Source: Gammaproteobacteria bacterium (GTDB lineage Bacteria; Pseudomonadota; Gammaproteobacteria; 21-64-14). From it: a stretch of DNA of 64,000 bases. The notes under the pieces are model-generated. The model made no database searches. It was not told the origin of the DNA and worked only from the letters and a program-made list of their open reading frames with translations. Shown here one piece after another: positions 36,706-47,657 of the stretch. The translations under genes and the position numbers were made by a program. Position 1 is the stretch's first letter, and every line of letters begins with the position of its first letter. The stretch covers positions 1-64,000 of the forward strand of contig JALUXX010000005.1 of assembly GCA_027013145.1 (NCBI GenBank), in the 5' to 3' direction.

Positions 36706-38414
36706 GCGCGCCTCCCTCCCCACACCAGCTGGCGCGGCGGAATCGCGTCCGGAGGTACATCGAGGAAGCGCAGCGCCCCGGCCATGACCTTCGCGAATAC
36801 CGGCGCCGCCACCTGCCCGCCGTAGTACTCGCCGCGCGGATCCTCGACGACGACGACCATCGCCAGCCGCGGGTCCGTGGCCGGCGCGAATCCCGCGAAC
36901 ACGGCGTTGTAGCGGTTCGGTGCATAACCGCCCGGCACCGCCCGATGCACCGTACCGGTCTTGCCCGCCACCCGGTAGCCCGGCACTGCGGCGCGCTCGG
37001 CAGTGCCATCGGGGCTGACGACGCGTTCCATCATCGCCGTCAACTCATGCGCAACGCGCGCCGGCAGCACGCGCCGGCCCTTGGGCGGCGCGGAGAGCTT
37101 GACGAAACTCGGCGCATGCAGCACGCCGCCGTCGGCGATCGCGGCGTAGGCGCGGGCGAGCTGCAACGCGGTCACCGACACGCCGTAGCCGAAGGCGAGG
37201 TGTGCCTGATCGATGCGGTTCCAGCCGGTAAAGAGCGGCAACCAACCGGGCGAGGCACCGGGGAAGCCGCTGCCGGTGTCGCTGCCGAAGCCGAAACTGC
37301 GGTACACCTTCCACAGCGCCTTCGGCGACAGCGAGAGGGCGATCTTGCTCGCCCCGACATTGCTCGATTTCTCGATGACCGTACTCACGTCGATGCGCCC
37401 GAAATCGCTCACGTCCTGGATCGTCTCGCCGCCGACCACCCACCAGCCGGGGCCGGTGTCGATCATCGTGTCGGGGGTGTACCGGCCCGAGAGCAGCGCC
37501 GCAGCGATGGTGAACGGCTTCATCGCGGAACCCGGTTCGAAGACGTCGGTCACCGCGCGGTTGCGATAGCGCCGCGGCTGCAACTGGGTCCGGTTGTTGG
37601 GGTTGTAGGAGGGCTGGTTCACCATCGCCAGCACCTCGCCGGTGCGGACGTCGAGCATCACGAGGGAGCCGGCGCGCGCGTGGTGGCGCTGCACGGCCAT
37701 CTTGAGTTCGCGGTAGGCGAGGTACTGGATCCGTCGGTCGATACTGAGGGTCAGATTCCTGCCGGGGCGGGGGGCGCGCAACAACTCGATGTCCTGGACG
37801 ACGCGGCCCAGGCGGTCTTCGAGCACCCGCTCGCTCCCGGGGACCCCGTGCAGCCACTTATTGTACGCCAGTTCCAGGCCTTCCTGCCCCACGTTGTCGA
37901 TATCGGTGAAACCGATCACCTGGGCGGTCACCGGCCCGGTCGGGTAGTAGCTCTTGTACTCGCGGCGCAGAAACACCCCCGGAAGGTCCAGTGCCGCGGC
38001 GCGGCGCCCCTCGGCCGGCGGAATCTGCCGGTCGATGTACATGAACTGGCGCCCGGCGTTGGCCTTCACCCGGGCGCGGAGCGCCGCCGCGTCGAGTCCG
38101 AGGACCTGCCCCAGGCGCCGTATCCCGGCGGGGTCGGCGGCGAGATCTTCGGGGTCGGCGCACACCGAATCCATCGGGGTGCTGATCGCCAACGGCTCGC
38201 CGTTGCGGTCCAGGATCATCCCCCGGTGGGCCGGTATGGGGATCACCCGTACCGAGCGCAGGTTGCCCTGGCGCTGGAGAAAACCGCGGTCGACCACCTG
38301 CAGATAGATCGCGCGGACCACCAGGAGGACGGCCGCGAGCACGCACAGACCGAGCACCGCGGCGCCGCGGGCCGGGGGGGCGGTGATGCGCAGACTGTCG
38401 CCGTGCGCCGACAT
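36702..38414 (-). CDS. ftsI: Peptidoglycan transpeptidase FtsI (PBP3)
   Basis: RGMILDRNGEPLAIST, EPGSAMKPFT (SxxK), KSSNVGASKIA, KTGT. Confidence 0.97.
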   Translation of the reverse strand: MSAHGDSLRITAPPARGAAVLGLCVLAAVLLVVRAIYLQVVDRGFLQRQGNLRSVRVIPIPAHRGMILDRNGEPLAISTPMDSVCADPEDLAADPAGIRRLGQVLGLDAAALRARVKANAGRQFMYIDRQIPPAEGRRAAALDLPGVFLRREYKSYYPTGPVTAQVIGFTDIDNVGQEGLELAYNKWLHGVPGSERVLEDRLGRVVQDIELLRAPRPGRNLTLSIDRRIQYLAYRELKMAVQRHHARAGSLVMLDVRTGEVLAMVNQPSYNPNNRTQLQPRRYRNRAVTDVFEPGSAMKPFTIAAALLSGRYTPDTMIDTGPGWWVVGGETIQDVSDFGRIDVSTVIEKSSNVGASKIALSLSPKALWKVYRSFGFGSDTGSGFPGASPGWLPLFTGWNRIDQAHLAFGYGVSVTALQLARAYAAIADGGVLHAPSFVKLSAPPKGRRVLPARVAHELTAMMERVVSPDGTAERAAVPGYRVAGKTGTVHRAVPGGYAPNRYNAVFAGFAPATDPRLAMVVVVEDPRGEYYGGQVAAPVFAKVMAGALRFLDVPPDAIPPRQLVWGGRRA

Positions 38415-38680
38415 CAGGGCCTCACGAAGACCACGTCGCCGGGCTTGGGCATATGCATCCCGAGTCGGGTGCGTGCCAGGCGTTCGATCCGGCTGTGGGT
38501 GCCGAGGGTCCCCTCCTCCAACTCCAGGCGGCCCCACTCCACGTTCAGGGCGTCGCGCTCGGCGCGCAGGTGCTGCAACCGGCCGAACAACGCGCGGCTG
38601 TCGTAGGTCGCGTAGACCACGCCCAGCGCCGAGATGATCACCAGGGCGAGCAACACCAGGGCGGCGCGCGCGCCCTTCAC
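38414..38680 (-). CDS. ftsL: Cell division protein FtsL
   Basis: 88 aa, GTG start, N-terminal TM (ALVLLALVIISALGVVYAT), coiled coil, LGMHMPKPGDVVFV; between rsmH and ftsI. Confidence 0.9.
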   Translation of the reverse strand: MKGARAALVLLALVIISALGVVYATYDSRALFGRLQHLRAERDALNVEWGRLELEEGTLGTHSRIERLARTRLGMHMPKPGDVVFVRP

Positions 38681-39615
38681 GACAGCCGCTCCGCCGTGCG
38701 CAGCACCGCGCTGCGCGCGCGGGGATTCTCCGCGACCTCGCCGGGCGCCGGGCGCCGCGCCCGCCCCACGACCCGCAGCGTCGGGGTGAGCCGGTCGGCG
38801 GGGACGGGGAGGTCCGGGGGGAACCGGTCGCCGCGCGCCTGGTCGCGGAAGAAACGCTTCACGATCCGGTCCTCGAGGGAGTGGAAGCTGATCACCGCCA
38901 GCCGCCCCTGCGGCGCCAGCACCGTGACCGCCTGCGGGAGACACGACTCGAGTTCCTCCAGCTCCCGGTTCACCTGGATACGGATCGCCTGAAAGGTCCG
39001 TGTGGCGGGATGCTTGCCGGGTTCGCGCGCGGGCACCACCGCGGCGACCACCCGCGCCAGGTCCGCCGTGCTCCGGATCGGCGCGTGGGCACGCGTACGC
39101 ACGATGGCGCGCGCCACCGCGCGCGCATGGCGCTCTTCACCGTAGCGGTGGATCACCCGAGCCAGGTCCCGTTCGGATACGCCCGCCAGCCAGTCGGCGG
39201 CACTCTCCCCGGCGGTGGGGTCCATGCGCATGTCGAGCGGGCCGTCGCGCAGGAAGCTGAACCCGCGCTGCGGATCGTCGAGCTGCGGCGAGGAGACCCC
39301 CAGATCCAGGAGGATGCCCTGCACACCGCCGGAGAATCCGTGCCTCTCCACCAGCTCCTCCAGCCGCGAAAATCGCCCGTGAACCACGCACACCCGCGGG
39401 TCGTCGCGCCAGCGCCCACGGGCGGCCGCCACCGCCTGCGGATCCCGATCGAGGGCGAGCAGCCGGCCGTCGGGCCCGATCCGCTCCAGCAGCGCCCCCG
39501 CGTGGCCGCCGCGACCGCAGGTGGCGTCGATGTAGCGCCCGCCGGCCCGCGGCTGCAGCGCCTCGACCACCTCCTGCACCATTACCGGCCGATGGGTACG
39601 GGTCTCCTCCTCCAT
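38677..39615 (-). CDS. rsmH: 16S rRNA (cytosine(1402)-N(4))-methyltransferase
   Basis: HRPVMVQEVVEAL, YIDATCGRGGHAGALLE, LGVSSPQLDDPQRGFSF, VISFHSLEDRIVKRF. Confidence 0.98.
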   Translation of the reverse strand: MEEETRTHRPVMVQEVVEALQPRAGGRYIDATCGRGGHAGALLERIGPDGRLLALDRDPQAVAAARGRWRDDPRVCVVHGRFSRLEELVERHGFSGGVQGILLDLGVSSPQLDDPQRGFSFLRDGPLDMRMDPTAGESAADWLAGVSERDLARVIHRYGEERHARAVARAIVRTRAHAPIRSTADLARVVAAVVPAREPGKHPATRTFQAIRIQVNRELEELESCLPQAVTVLAPQGRLAVISFHSLEDRIVKRFFRDQARGDRFPPDLPVPADRLTPTLRVVGRARRPAPGEVAENPRARSAVLRTAERLS

Positions 39616-39621
39616 CGGCGC

Positions 39622-40077
39622 TCAGCCGCTGAGAATCTCTCCCACGTTCGGCGGCGGCTCCTCCTTGACCACGCCCAGGCTGCGGCGCAGCTTCTCGTCC
39701 CAGATCGCCTCGTCCCAGATCTCCAGGCGCGACCCGATGCCGATGACGCGCGCCGACTTCGTGATCGAGGCCAGGTTCCGCAGCAGCGCCGGCAACAGCA
39801 CCCGCCCGTGCCCGTCCAGCCGACAGTCGGTCGCATTGGCGACCATCACCGCGCGCAGGCTGCTCGCGTACTCCGACTCCGGCAGCCGCAGGATCCGTCG
39901 CGCCACTTCCTCCCACTCGGGGAGCGGATAGAGCAGGAGCGAGGCCTCCCGGCTGAGGGTCACCACCGCCTCACCGTCGCAGTGATCGACCAGCTTCTGG
40001 CGGTGCACGGCGGGAACGGCCAAACGCCCCTTGGCGTCCAACGTCACGACGTTGACCCCGCGAAAGGAGATGGCCAC
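39622..40077 (-). CDS. mraZ: Transcriptional regulator MraZ
   Basis: FRGVNVVTLDAKGRLAVPAVHRQ, duplicated DGHGRVLLPALLR. Confidence 0.97.
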   Translation of the reverse strand: MAISFRGVNVVTLDAKGRLAVPAVHRQKLVDHCDGEAVVTLSREASLLLYPLPEWEEVARRILRLPESEYASSLRAVMVANATDCRLDGHGRVLLPALLRNLASITKSARVIGIGSRLEIWDEAIWDEKLRRSLGVVKEEPPPNVGEILSG

Positions 40078-40102
40078 TCCCGACAGCCCCCATGGTGGTT
40101 CT

Positions 40103-40132
40103 AGATTTCCACCGTGCGCCCACTATATCCCA
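40103..40132 (-). promoter_or_regulatory. Candidate MraZ-binding repeats upstream of mraZ
   Basis: Minus strand reads GTGGGATATAGTGGGCGCACGGTGGAAATC: two TGGG units 10 bp apart plus a third degenerate TGGA unit 11 bp on. Confidence 0.5.
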
Positions 40133-40386
40133 CGGCATCCCACCGCGACGATACCGTCGCGCCGATCGGGCTGTCAAGGCCGGGGGCCGGTGCCTGCGCG
40201 AGGGCGAAGGTCGCGGCGCACACACGCGGGCGCCGGTGGGCCCCCCGGTGGTCCCCGCCACGGGCGCTCGCGGACGCATCCGCCGCCGGCCCCGGCGTCC
40301 CCGCCGCCTCGGGGTCGAGAAGAGAAGGATCGATTTGCGAAAGACGGTCGCCGGGAGGGGGCGGATGCGGGCTGCGGGCGCAACGC

Positions 40387-40442
40387 CCTCCCCTCATCCG
40401 CCCCTTCCGGGCATCTTCTCCGAGCGGGAGAGGGATTGGGGG
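40387..40442. repeat. Common intergenic repeat (CTCCCCTCATCCGCCCCTTCCGGGCATCTTCTCCGAGCGGGAGAGGGATTGGGG)
   Basis: Matches the general look of the widespread 'CCTCATCCG..CCTTCGGGGCA.CTTCTCCC..GGGAGAAGG' proteobacterial repeat. Confidence 0.5.
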
Positions 40443-40471
40443 GATGGCGGCGCGGCCGCGCTGAATGGAGG

Positions 40472-40826
40472 GGGGAGCCGGCCTGTAAGCCGGGTTCTGT
40501 CGGGGACAGCCATTCCTCTGGGATGCGCGTCGCCGCGCACCTCTAGCGACCTACCCGGGGGCGGTACGGGCCGCACCATGGCCCCCCTATTTGGTCTTGC
40601 TCCGGGTGGGGTTTGCCGTGCCGCCGGTGTTGCCACCGTGCGCGGTGCGCTCTTACCGCACCGTTTCACCCTTGCCGGCGCCCGCAGGCGCTTAGGCGGT
40701 CTGTTCTCTGTGGCACTGTCCGTGGGCTCGCGCCCCCCAGGCGTTACCTGGCACCCTGCCCTGTGGAGCCCGGACTTTCCTCCACGTCCGCGAGGGACGC
40801 AGCGACTGTCCGGCCGGCTCCCGGCA
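40472..40826 (-). ncRNA. rnpB: RNase P RNA (class A)
   Basis: Minus strand: ...GTGGAGGAAAGTCCGGGCTCCACAGGGCAGGGTGCCAGGTAACGCCTGG..., ...AGGGTGAAACGGTGCGGTAAGAGCGCACC..., ...GACAGAACCCGGCTTACAGGCCGGCTCC, the conserved RNase P core. Confidence 0.96.
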
Positions 40827-41057
40827 TCAGTATACCATCGGACCCTGCGGCCGGCCGGACTCACCGGGCGCCACGACGATAGGTGAGCCGGCCCAGGATC
40901 CGGTTGAGCGGGTGGTTACGGCTCAGGAACCGCAGTGCGGGCGGGCGGCGCACCCCCGGCCGCGCACGCAGACGCAAAAGTTCCGGGACGTCGGTCGGCA
41001 TCGCGGCCGTACAGTCCCTGGCCGTGCGGAATCGGGAACCGCCCGCCGCTCCTTTTC

Positions 41058-41918
41058 CTACTCCGCCGGACGCCGAAGCTCAAGCGCGACTTCGTAGGTC
41101 CGGTTACGCGGCGCACCGGTGAGCGCCGCGGCCGCCGCGACGGCGCGTTTGAGCGGCAACTCGTCGAGCAGCACGGTCAGCACACGCCGCAGCTCCGCCT
41201 CGTCAGTGGCGCGCGCCGCCTCCGGCGCGCCCGCGACGAGGATCACCACTTCGCCCCGGCACTGCCCGGGATCGTCGGCGACCCACGCGTTGAGTTCGCC
41301 GAGGGTTGCGCGCCGGACGGTCTCGAAGCGCTTCGTCAGCTCGCGCGCCAGGGCGGCCGGGCGTGCGGCCCCGAACAGCTCCGCCAGGTCGGACAGGCTG
41401 GCGGCGAGGCGGTGCGGGGCCTCGTAGAACACGAGCGTCCGGCGCTCTTCGCGCAACGACTCGAGCAGCGTCCGGCGCGCCGCCGCACGCGCGGGGAGAA
41501 AGCCCTCGAACGCGAACCGTCCGGTGGGCAGACCGCAGGCCGATAAGGCGCACACGACGGCGCTCGCTCCGGGCACGGGGATCACGCGCACCCCGCGCGC
41601 GTGCGCCAGCGCGACGATGCGCTCGCCCGGGTCGCTGATCGCGGGGGTGCCGGCGTCGCAGACCAACGCCAGCGTACCGCCCCCGGCCAGCGGCGCGAGC
41701 AGTTCAGCGGCCGCACCCGCCTCGTTGTGCGCATGCAGGGCGACCAGCGGCGTATGGATATCGAAGTGCGCGAGCAGCTCGCGAGTGTGCCGGGTATCTT
41801 CCGCGGCGATGAGGTCCACACCCGCCAGCACCTCGCGGCCCCGCGGGCTGAAGTCCCCGAGGTTGCCGATCGGCGTGGCTACCACATAGAGCGCACCCGG
41901 GTCGATTGACACCTGCAT
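41058..41918 (-). CDS. rsmI: 16S rRNA 2'-O-ribose (C1402) methyltransferase
   Basis: LYVVATPIGNLGDFSPRGREVLAGVDLIAAEDTRHT, SDAGTPAISDPG, FEGFLPARAAARR. Confidence 0.97.
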   Translation of the reverse strand: MQVSIDPGALYVVATPIGNLGDFSPRGREVLAGVDLIAAEDTRHTRELLAHFDIHTPLVALHAHNEAGAAAELLAPLAGGGTLALVCDAGTPAISDPGERIVALAHARGVRVIPVPGASAVVCALSACGLPTGRFAFEGFLPARAAARRTLLESLREERRTLVFYEAPHRLAASLSDLAELFGAARPAALARELTKRFETVRRATLGELNAWVADDPGQCRGEVVILVAGAPEAARATDEAELRRVLTVLLDELPLKRAVAAAAALTGAPRNRTYEVALELRRPAE

Positions 41919-42143
41919 CACCGCCAAGCTACTGTGTTCCCGCGTTCGGTCGGCGCGCGCGGCCGCCGCGTCCCCGCCCCGGCCCGTTGCGAACCGCACC
42001 CATCCTGGCCCCGGAATCACCGGTATGCAACCAAGGCCCGTGTCCGCCCCCACTCCCCAGCGGCCTACGGCCGGCGCTGGCGCCGGCGCGAGCGGCCGTC
42101 GCGCGGATCGACGCGGGTCCCGGCCCGGGCGGATCCGGTAACC

Positions 42144-44285
42144 ATGCCGGCCCCCATCGAAGCCCGTGCGCCGCAGCGCGGCGGCGGCACCCGGGGCGGA
42201 GCGCGCGCGTTTCGCCGTGCCCTGGCCGCGCTGCTCGTTCCCGCCGTGCTCGGCGGCTGCGCCGGGCTGCAGCGGGCCCCGTCCTTCCTGCCCGGCTTCA
42301 ATCCCGCGCGCCAGGCGATGGCGCTGGAGCGATCGGGTCACTACCGGGAGGCGGCCGCCGCCTACGAGGCGCTCGCACACCGGGCGCGCGGCGCGCAACA
42401 GGCCGGTTTCCTGCTCGACGCCGCGCATGCCTGGGCCGCGGCGGGCGAACCGGCGCGCGCGCGCCGACTGCTCGGGGCGGTCTCGATCCCCGCCGGCGCC
42501 CGCGTCCTGGAGGCACAGCGGAGCATCGTGCTCGGCGAGATCGACCTCGCCGAACGCCACCCCCTGAAGGCGATCTCCGACAGCGCCGTCGAGCGGCCGC
42601 AGCAGTTGCCGGACGCACTGCAGCGAAGATGGTACCGGCTGCGCGCGACCGCCTACCTGCAGGCGGGCAATCCGCTCGAGAGCGTGCGCGCGCGGATCGC
42701 ACTGGAGCCGTTGCTGACCGCACCCGAGGCCGTGCGCGAAAACCAGGAGCGCATCTGGCGCACCCTCGGGCGCCTCGCCACCCCTGCCCTCGAACAACTG
42801 CGCGCCGCGACCGCCCCCGGCACGCTCGCCGGCTGGCTCGCACTGGCGGAGCTGGCGCGCAGCACCCAGGGCCGCCCGGAGGCGTTCCGCCGCGGGATCG
42901 CCGCCTGGGAACGCCGGTATCCGAACCATCCGGCGACCTCGGTCCTGGTCCCCCGACTGCTCCAGTTCGTCGCGGCCGCGCGCGCCTATCCGTCCCGGGT
43001 GGCCCTGCTGCTGCCGCTGCGCGGCCCCTACGAGCAGGCCTCGAGGGCGATCCTGGGAGGGTTCCTGGCGGCCTATTACGGGCACGGCGGCGACAACGCG
43101 CCCACCTCGATCCGCGTGTACGACACGGGGGACCAGCCGGCCGACGCCGTACAGGCCTACCGGCGCGCGGTGGGCGACGGCGCCGGCTTCGTCGTCGGAC
43201 CGCTGCGCAAGGAGGCCGTCGCGGCGCTCGCCCGATCTCTCGCCGCAAACAACGCCGCGACCGCGAACACCGCCGTGCCGGTGCTCGCGCTCAACTACCT
43301 GGAGGGCGATGCACAGCCGCCCCCGGACTTCGTCCAGTTTGGATTGTCTCCGGAGCAGGAGGCGCGCCAGGCCGCCGAGCGCGCCTGGCTCGACGGGCGC
43401 AGTCGCGCCCTGGTGCTCGTCCCCTCCGGTCACTGGGGGGCACGCGTGGCACGGGCCTTCGAACTGAACTGGCAGCGGCTCGGCGGGGTGACGCTCGCCG
43501 AGCAGGACTACGACCCCACGCAGACCGATTTCTCCGGGCCGATCCTGAAGCTGCTCAACCTCGATCGCAGTCGCGCGCGCTACCGTGCGCTGCGTGCCCT
43601 GTTGCACCGCAAGCTGCAGTTCGAGCCGCGACGACGCCGGGACGCCGATTTCATTTTCCTCGCGGCCTATCCGCGCGACGCCCGACTGCTGCGCCCGCAG
43701 CTTCGCTTTCATCACGCCGCGGGGCTGCCGGTCTACGCCATCTCCGACGTCTACGCCGGCTGGCCGGACCCGGCCAAGGACCGCGACCTCGACGGGATCC
43801 GCTTCTGCGACATGCCGTGGATCCTCGCTCCGGGGCCGGCTCAGCAGGAACTGCGGGCGCGGCTCGCCAAACTCTGGCCCGAGCGTTCGCGCACACTCGG
43901 GCGCCTGGAGGCGCTCGGGGTCGACGCCTACCGGCTGATCCCCCAGCTCCCGGCGCTGCGCAAGAATCCGTTCGCGCGCTACGAGGGCGCCACCGGCAGT
44001 CTGTCGCTGGTTGCCGGCGGGCGCATCTACCGCGGCCTGCTCTGGGCACAGTTCCGCGACGGCCTGCCGCGGCTGCTCGACCAGAGCCAGGTACCGGCGA
44101 CGCAACCCGCCGCGGCCTCGGGATCCACACCCGGATCCACACCCGGATCCACACCCGGATCCACACCGGGATCCGGCACCGGGGCCGGAGCGGGCGTCGC
44201 GCCCCCCGCCTCCGCGCCGATCCCCGCGACGCCGGCCGCGCCCGCCGCGCCGCCCGGACCCGCGGCGGCCCCCGCCGCTCCGTGA
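42144..44285 (+). CDS. lpoA: LppC/LpoA-type lipoprotein, penicillin-binding protein activator
   Basis: Lipobox [13 protein letters not shown]-terminal and periplasmic-binding-like C-terminal domain ([27 protein letters not shown]); between rsmI and yraN. Confidence 0.9.
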   Translation: MPAPIEARAPQRGGGTRGGARAFRRALAALLVPAVLGGCAGLQRAPSFLPGFNPARQAMALERSGHYREAAAAYEALAHRARGAQQAGFLLDAAHAWAAAGEPARARRLLGAVSIPAGARVLEAQRSIVLGEIDLAERHPLKAISDSAVERPQQLPDALQRRWYRLRATAYLQAGNPLESVRARIALEPLLTAPEAVRENQERIWRTLGRLATPALEQLRAATAPGTLAGWLALAELARSTQGRPEAFRRGIAAWERRYPNHPATSVLVPRLLQFVAAARAYPSRVALLLPLRGPYEQASRAILGGFLAAYYGHGGDNAPTSIRVYDTGDQPADAVQAYRRAVGDGAGFVVGPLRKEAVAALARSLAANNAATANTAVPVLALNYLEGDAQPPPDFVQFGLSPEQEARQAAERAWLDGRSRALVLVPSGHWGARVARAFELNWQRLGGVTLAEQDYDPTQTDFSGPILKLLNLDRSRARYRALRALLHRKLQFEPRRRRDADFIFLAAYPRDARLLRPQLRFHHAAGLPVYAISDVYAGWPDPAKDRDLDGIRFCDMPWILAPGPAQQELRARLAKLWPERSRTLGRLEALGVDAYRLIPQLPALRKNPFARYEGATGSLSLVAGGRIYRGLLWAQFRDGLPRLLDQSQVPATQPAAASGSTPGSTPGSTPGSTPGSGTGAGAGVAPPASAPIPATPAAPAAPPGPAAAPAAP
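44119..44175 (+). repeat. 12-bp tandem repeat (GGATCCACACCC x about 4.5) inside lpoA
   Basis: Direct reading: GGATCCACACCC GGATCCACACCC GGATCCACACCC GGATCCACACCG GGATCC, encoding (GSTP)4GSG. Confidence 0.95.
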
Positions 44286-44650
44286 ACGCGGCACCGCGCA
44301 CGCAGACGGGACGTCGCGCCGAATCGCTCGCCTGCGGCTTTCTGCAGGGGCACGGACTGCGGCTGCTGGCCCGCAACTATCGCTGCCGCTGCGGCGAGGT
44401 GGATCTCGTCATGTCCGACGGCGATACCACCGTGTTCGTGGAGGTCCGCTATCGGCGACACGCGGGCTTCGGATCCGGCGCCGAGAGCGTCGACGCGCGC
44501 AAGCGCCGGCGCCTGACGGCCGCGGCGTTACACTACCTCCAGCGCCATGGCGAAGCCGCGCAGGGCCCGAGCCGCTTCGACGTGGTTTCGATGTCGGGGC
44601 CGCCGCAGGCGCCGGGCATCGACTGGATCCGCAACGCCTTCGAGGCATGA
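44282..44650 (+). CDS. yraN: YraN family (UPF0102) endonuclease-fold protein
   Basis: [49 protein letters not shown]. Confidence 0.95.
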   Translation: MNAAPRTQTGRRAESLACGFLQGHGLRLLARNYRCRCGEVDLVMSDGDTTVFVEVRYRRHAGFGSGAESVDARKRRRLTAAALHYLQRHGEAAQGPSRFDVVSMSGPPQAPGIDWIRNAFEA

Positions 44651-44655
44651 GACCG

Positions 44656-45249
44656 ATGGACGCGCTCCAGCGTATCCGCGAGTCCTTCGAGGAGAGCATC
44701 GCAGTCAAGCGCCAGACGCTCGATGCGGCCGCGCCGGCGATCGCGCGCGGGGCGGGGCTCATCCTCGACTGCCTCCTGGGCGGCCACAAGGTCCTCGCCT
44801 GCGGCAACGGCGGCTCCGCCGCCGACGCCCAGCATTTCGCCTCGGAGATGATCAACCGCTTCGAACTCGAACGCCCCGGACTGCCGGCCGTCGCCCTGAC
44901 CACCGACGCCTCCACCCTCACCTCGGTGGCCAACGACGAGGACTTCGCGGAGGTGTTCGCGCGCCAGATCCAGGCCCTCGGTCAGCCCGACGACATCCTG
45001 CTGGCGATCACCACCAGCGGCCACTCCCGCAATCTCCTGCGGGCGGTTCAGGCGGCGCACGAGCGCGGCATGGGCGTCCTCGCATTGAGCGGGCGCGACG
45101 GCGGCGGCCTGGCCACGCTGCTCGAGGAGCGCGACGTGGAGATCCGCGTGGCGGGTACCTCGACGGCACGGATCCAGGAGACGCACATCCTCCTCCTCCA
45201 CTGCCTCTGCGACCTCGTCGACCGGCGACTCCTGGGTCGCGACGACTGA
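44656..45249 (+). CDS. SIS-domain protein, DiaA/phosphoheptose isomerase-like
   Basis: [49 protein letters not shown]; follows yraN. Confidence 0.9.
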   Translation: MDALQRIRESFEESIAVKRQTLDAAAPAIARGAGLILDCLLGGHKVLACGNGGSAADAQHFASEMINRFELERPGLPAVALTTDASTLTSVANDEDFAEVFARQIQALGQPDDILLAITTSGHSRNLLRAVQAAHERGMGVLALSGRDGGGLATLLEERDVEIRVAGTSTARIQETHILLLHCLCDLVDRRLLGRDD

Positions 45250-45261
45250 GGCGCAAGGGCG

Positions 45262-46731
45262 ATGGACACGCTCCGGCGACCGGACGCGGCGTTCCTGCGG
45301 CGCCTCGAGGCGCTGGTGGGGGCCCCGTCGCTGCTCACCGCGGCGGCGGACCGCTGGGCCTACGGCTACGACAACAGCCGCCGCCATGCCGCGCCCGATG
45401 CGGTCGTGCTCGCCGCCGATGCCGGCCAGGTGCGCGACGTGGTTCGCCTGTGCAACGCGCATCGCGTGGCGCTGACGGCGCGCGGACGCGGGACCGGCAC
45501 CACGGGGGCAAGCGTGCCGCTGCGCGGCGGCATCGTCCTCTCGCTCGAGCGCATGGACCGCATCGTCCGGGTCGACCCCGACAATCGCGTCCTCGTGGCG
45601 CAGCCGGGGGCGACCAACCGGGCCGTGCAGGAGGCGGCCGCCGCGCATGGCTTCTTCTGGCCGCCCGATCCCACCAGCGCCGCGTTCTGCACGCTCGGCG
45701 GCAACCTCGCCTGCAACGCCGCCGGGCCGCGCGCGGTGAAGTACGGAACCCCGCGAGAGAACACGCTCGGGCTGCGTGCGGTCACCGGCGCCGGCGCGGA
45801 GTTGTCCGCGGGCGTATATACCACGAAGGGCGTCGTCGGCTATGACCTCACGCGCCTGCTGATCGGATCGGAGGGCACACTCGCGATCATCACCGAGGCG
45901 ACCTTGAAGCTCACCCCGTTGCCCGAGGCGCGCCGCACCCTGCGGGCGGTCTACGCCGACATGCACGCGGCGGCGCGGGCGGTCGCGCGAATCATGGCGC
46001 AGCCGGTGATCCCCTGTGCCCTGGAGTTCATGGACGGCCGTGCGATCCGGATGATCCGCGACTATGCCGGCATCGCGCTCCCCGAGGCGGCCGGGGCGCT
46101 GCTGATGGTCGAGGTCGACGGCACCGAAGCGGCCATGGAGCACGCCGTCGCCGCGGTACAACGCGCCGCCGCCGGACCCGGCCTGATCGAGTCGCGCGCG
46201 GCGCGCGACGCGGCGGAGGTCAGCGAGCTGTGGCGGGCGCGCAAGGCGCTGTCACCGGCCCTGCGCACCGTTGCGCCGAAGAAGATCAACGAGGACGTGG
46301 TGGTACCGGTCTCGCGCATCGCGGACCTGATCGGCGGCCTGGAGCGGCTGAGTGCGGAACACGGCGTCACCATCGTCAACTTCGGTCACGCCGGCAACGG
46401 CAACATCCACGTAAACCTCCTGGTCGACCCCGACGACCCGGCACAGATGGCCGCCGCGCGGCCCTGCCTCGAACGCGTGTTCGCGTTGGTGCTCGAACTG
46501 GGCGGGACGCTTTCGGGAGAACACGGCGTGGGGCTCGAGAAGCGCGACTATATCGCCCGCGAACTGGGGCCGGTCGCGCTCGACCTCATGCGCCGCATCC
46601 GCGCGCAGTTCGATCCCAACGGCATCCTCAATCCGGACAAGACCCTGCCCGCGGACGGCGCGGCGGAGCCGGCGGCGCACACCGATCCGCCGAACGCTCA
46701 GGGGGCGCCCGGCGCGAGCAGCGAGCGGTAG
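45262..46731 (+). CDS. FAD-linked oxidase (GlcD/D-2-hydroxyacid dehydrogenase type)
   Basis: [76 protein letters not shown]. Confidence 0.92.
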   Translation: MDTLRRPDAAFLRRLEALVGAPSLLTAAADRWAYGYDNSRRHAAPDAVVLAADAGQVRDVVRLCNAHRVALTARGRGTGTTGASVPLRGGIVLSLERMDRIVRVDPDNRVLVAQPGATNRAVQEAAAAHGFFWPPDPTSAAFCTLGGNLACNAAGPRAVKYGTPRENTLGLRAVTGAGAELSAGVYTTKGVVGYDLTRLLIGSEGTLAIITEATLKLTPLPEARRTLRAVYADMHAAARAVARIMAQPVIPCALEFMDGRAIRMIRDYAGIALPEAAGALLMVEVDGTEAAMEHAVAAVQRAAAGPGLIESRAARDAAEVSELWRARKALSPALRTVAPKKINEDVVVPVSRIADLIGGLERLSAEHGVTIVNFGHAGNGNIHVNLLVDPDDPAQMAAARPCLERVFALVLELGGTLSGEHGVGLEKRDYIARELGPVALDLMRRIRAQFDPNGILNPDKTLPADGAAEPAAHTDPPNAQGAPGASSER

Positions 46732-47198
46732 AGACGGGCGTCGGCGGCGTCGAAGCAGCAGGCGACGATACGCTCGAAGCGGGCCTCGTGCGAGCGCATG
46801 ATTCCCACGGCGATGCGCGCCGCCACTTCTTTGGGAAGGCCGTACGCTCCGGTGCCGATCGCCGGAAAGGCGATGCTGCGCGCGCCGCATTCGAGGGCCA
46901 GTTCGAAGGACCGCCGGTAGCAGCGCGCGAGCAGGTCCGCCTCCCCGGCGTCGCCGCCGCGCCAGACCGGCCCCACCGCATGGATGACCCAGCGGGCCGG
47001 GAGTTCGAACCCCGGGGTGAGCTTCGCATCGCCGGTCGCGCAGCCCCCGAGCGCGCGGCAAGCCGCAAGCAGTTGCGGCCCGGCCGCGCGGTGGATGGCC
47101 CCGTCGACGCCCCCGCCGCCGCGCAGGCCCGTGTTGGCGGCGTTGACGACGGCGTCCACCGCGAGCGTGGTGATGTCGCCCTCCACCACCTCGATCAT
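46698..47198 (-). CDS. Macro-domain ADP-ribose-binding protein / deacetylase
   Basis: [52 protein letters not shown]. Confidence 0.93.
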   Translation of the reverse strand: MIEVVEGDITTLAVDAVVNAANTGLRGGGGVDGAIHRAAGPQLLAACRALGGCATGDAKLTPGFELPARWVIHAVGPVWRGGDAGEADLLARCYRRSFELALECGARSIAFPAIGTGAYGLPKEVAARIAVGIMRSHEARFERIVACCFDAADARLYRSLLAPGAP

Positions 47199-47222
47199 CT
47201 CCGTCTCCGCTGGCGCACGCGC

Positions 47223-47621
47223 CTATTTGACGACCTTGAGGCTCGGTCGGCGCCGCCCGCCGCCGTCCGGCCCCGCGCCGGGGTCAGGATCCGGGTCCGG
47301 CGGCGGCTCCTCGCCCTCCTCGAACAGCATCCCCTGCCCGGTCTCGCGCGCGTAGACCGCGAGCACCGCGGGGGTCGGGACCTCCACGGCCATGGGGGTA
47401 CCGCCGAAGCGCGCCTGGAAACTCACCTGCTCGTTGCCCAGTTCCAGCGCCTGCACCGCCTGCGGGCCGATGTTGAGCACGATCTTGCCCTTGTCGACGT
47501 AGCGCTCCGGGACCCGCGCGCCCGGCGCCCGGGCGTTGACCAGCAGATACGGGGTGAGCCCGTTATCCAGGGTCCACTCGTAGATCGCGCGAATGAGGTA
47601 AGGGCGGGTACTGGAACTCAT
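47223..47621 (-). CDS. sspB: ClpXP protease specificity-enhancing factor SspB
   Basis: RPYLIRAIYEWTLDNGLTPYLLVNA, FGGTPMAVEVPTPAVLAVYARETGQGM. Confidence 0.95.
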   Translation of the reverse strand: MSSSTRPYLIRAIYEWTLDNGLTPYLLVNARAPGARVPERYVDKGKIVLNIGPQAVQALELGNEQVSFQARFGGTPMAVEVPTPAVLAVYARETGQGMLFEEGEEPPPDPDPDPGAGPDGGGRRRPSLKVVK

Positions 47622-47657
47622 CGGCGTGGCCCGGACCCCTGCCGGCGGGGTGCCCGC

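Noticed and set aside
40861-41001. 46-aa minus-strand ORF (MPTDVPELLRLRARPGVRRPPALRFLSRNHPLNRILGRLTYRRGAR) between rsmI and rnpB
   Set aside because: Too short and Arg-rich in GC-rich DNA; no recognised family. Would need conservation analysis (tBLASTn) to revive.
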